A DNA stretch of 13,554 nt from DAOTTW01 sp034437615. GTDB lineage: Bacteria > Chloroflexota > Anaerolineae > Aggregatilineales > Phototrophicaceae. This document shows, in pieces, positions 13,373-13,554 of this stretch. The stretch spans positions 1-13,554 of the forward strand of contig DAOTTW010000374.1 in NCBI GenBank assembly GCA_034437615.1. Direction: 5' to 3'. Under the pieces are notes generated by a model that saw only the letters and a list, made by a program, of their open reading frames with translations, did not search any database and was not told where the DNA came from. Positions within the stretch are counted from its first letter, which is position 1, and each line of letters starts with the position of its first letter. Made by a program: the position numbers and the translations under genes.

Positions 13373-13554
13373 CTATTGCAAGGTCACCACAACCACAACA
13401 GCAATCAAATCATCCGTGATGGCAACCTGTTCAATCTCTACATTATCCAGTTCGGCACCGTCTGGAAGTTGTGCTGTGAAGTCGCTGGTCTCACCACTAA
13501 GAATATCTTCAAGATAGGCTTCGAGATAGGCAATCACGAGCGTATCTAATTCAT
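13373..13554 (-). CDS. Partial gene cut by window edge, unknown product
   Basis: The minus strand has an open frame of 59 codons reading in from the right edge to a TAG at 13373-13375. The visible C-terminus is acidic (LEAYLEDILSGETSDF, then PDGAELDNVEIEQVAITDD) and ends with a hydrophobic beta-like LIAVVVVVTLQ. No domain is recognised. The clean open frame and the hairpin after its stop support a real gene, but so short a fragment cannot be identified. Confidence 0.5.
   Translation of the reverse strand, partial: ELDTLVIAYLEAYLEDILSGETSDFTAQLPDGAELDNVEIEQVAITDDLIAVVVVVTLQ

Overview
The window looks like chromosome of an environmental bacterium, most likely a Chloroflexota (Anaerolineae-type) genome. 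That placement is inference. It rests on dispersed short hairpin repeats of the 'tccctac...gtaggg' and 'ccctctccc...gggagaggg' type, secreted SH3-type and WD40-like (PD40) proteins, a Uma2-type nuclease-fold gene and a long NHLP-type exporter. No rRNA, tRNA, CRISPR array or intact mobile element was seen.

Layout. Bases 1-335 hold no gene, only hairpin repeats. Bases 411-4285 form an envelope-related block: a three-pass membrane protein of unknown role (minus), diverging from a secreted four-cysteine SH3-like protein and a secreted PD40 beta-propeller protein (both plus). The propeller gene ends 4 bases into a convergent, orphan LivF-type ABC ATPase gene, which is followed upstream by a family I inorganic pyrophosphatase (both minus). 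Bases 5990-9448 carry, on the minus strand, a 149-residue unrecognised protein followed by a 976-residue ABC exporter with an N-terminal extension, matching the peptidase-less NHLP/NHLM exporter type. Bases 9777-10358 carry a plus-strand Uma2-family protein behind an extended -10 promoter.

From about 10.4 kb to the right edge the base composition falls. One hand-counted 60-base line in the AraC gene is 40% GC, against 73% for one line in the exporter. Here a minus-strand group runs DUF998-type membrane protein, AraC-family regulator, secreted alpha/beta hydrolase. It ends in a decayed fragment of a second AraC-type gene that matches the C-terminus of the intact regulator. A palindromic site just upstream of the hydrolase, with a partial relative upstream of the AraC gene, suggests local regulation. 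The right edge cuts the start of another minus-strand gene.

The most unusual points are the exporter with no peptidase partner, adaptor or recognisable precursor but with an unknown small gene next to it; the AraC relic at the composition boundary; and the composite three-hairpin repeat present twice near the left edge. I do not see firm evidence for a complete new system. The exporter plus the 149-residue protein is the best candidate.
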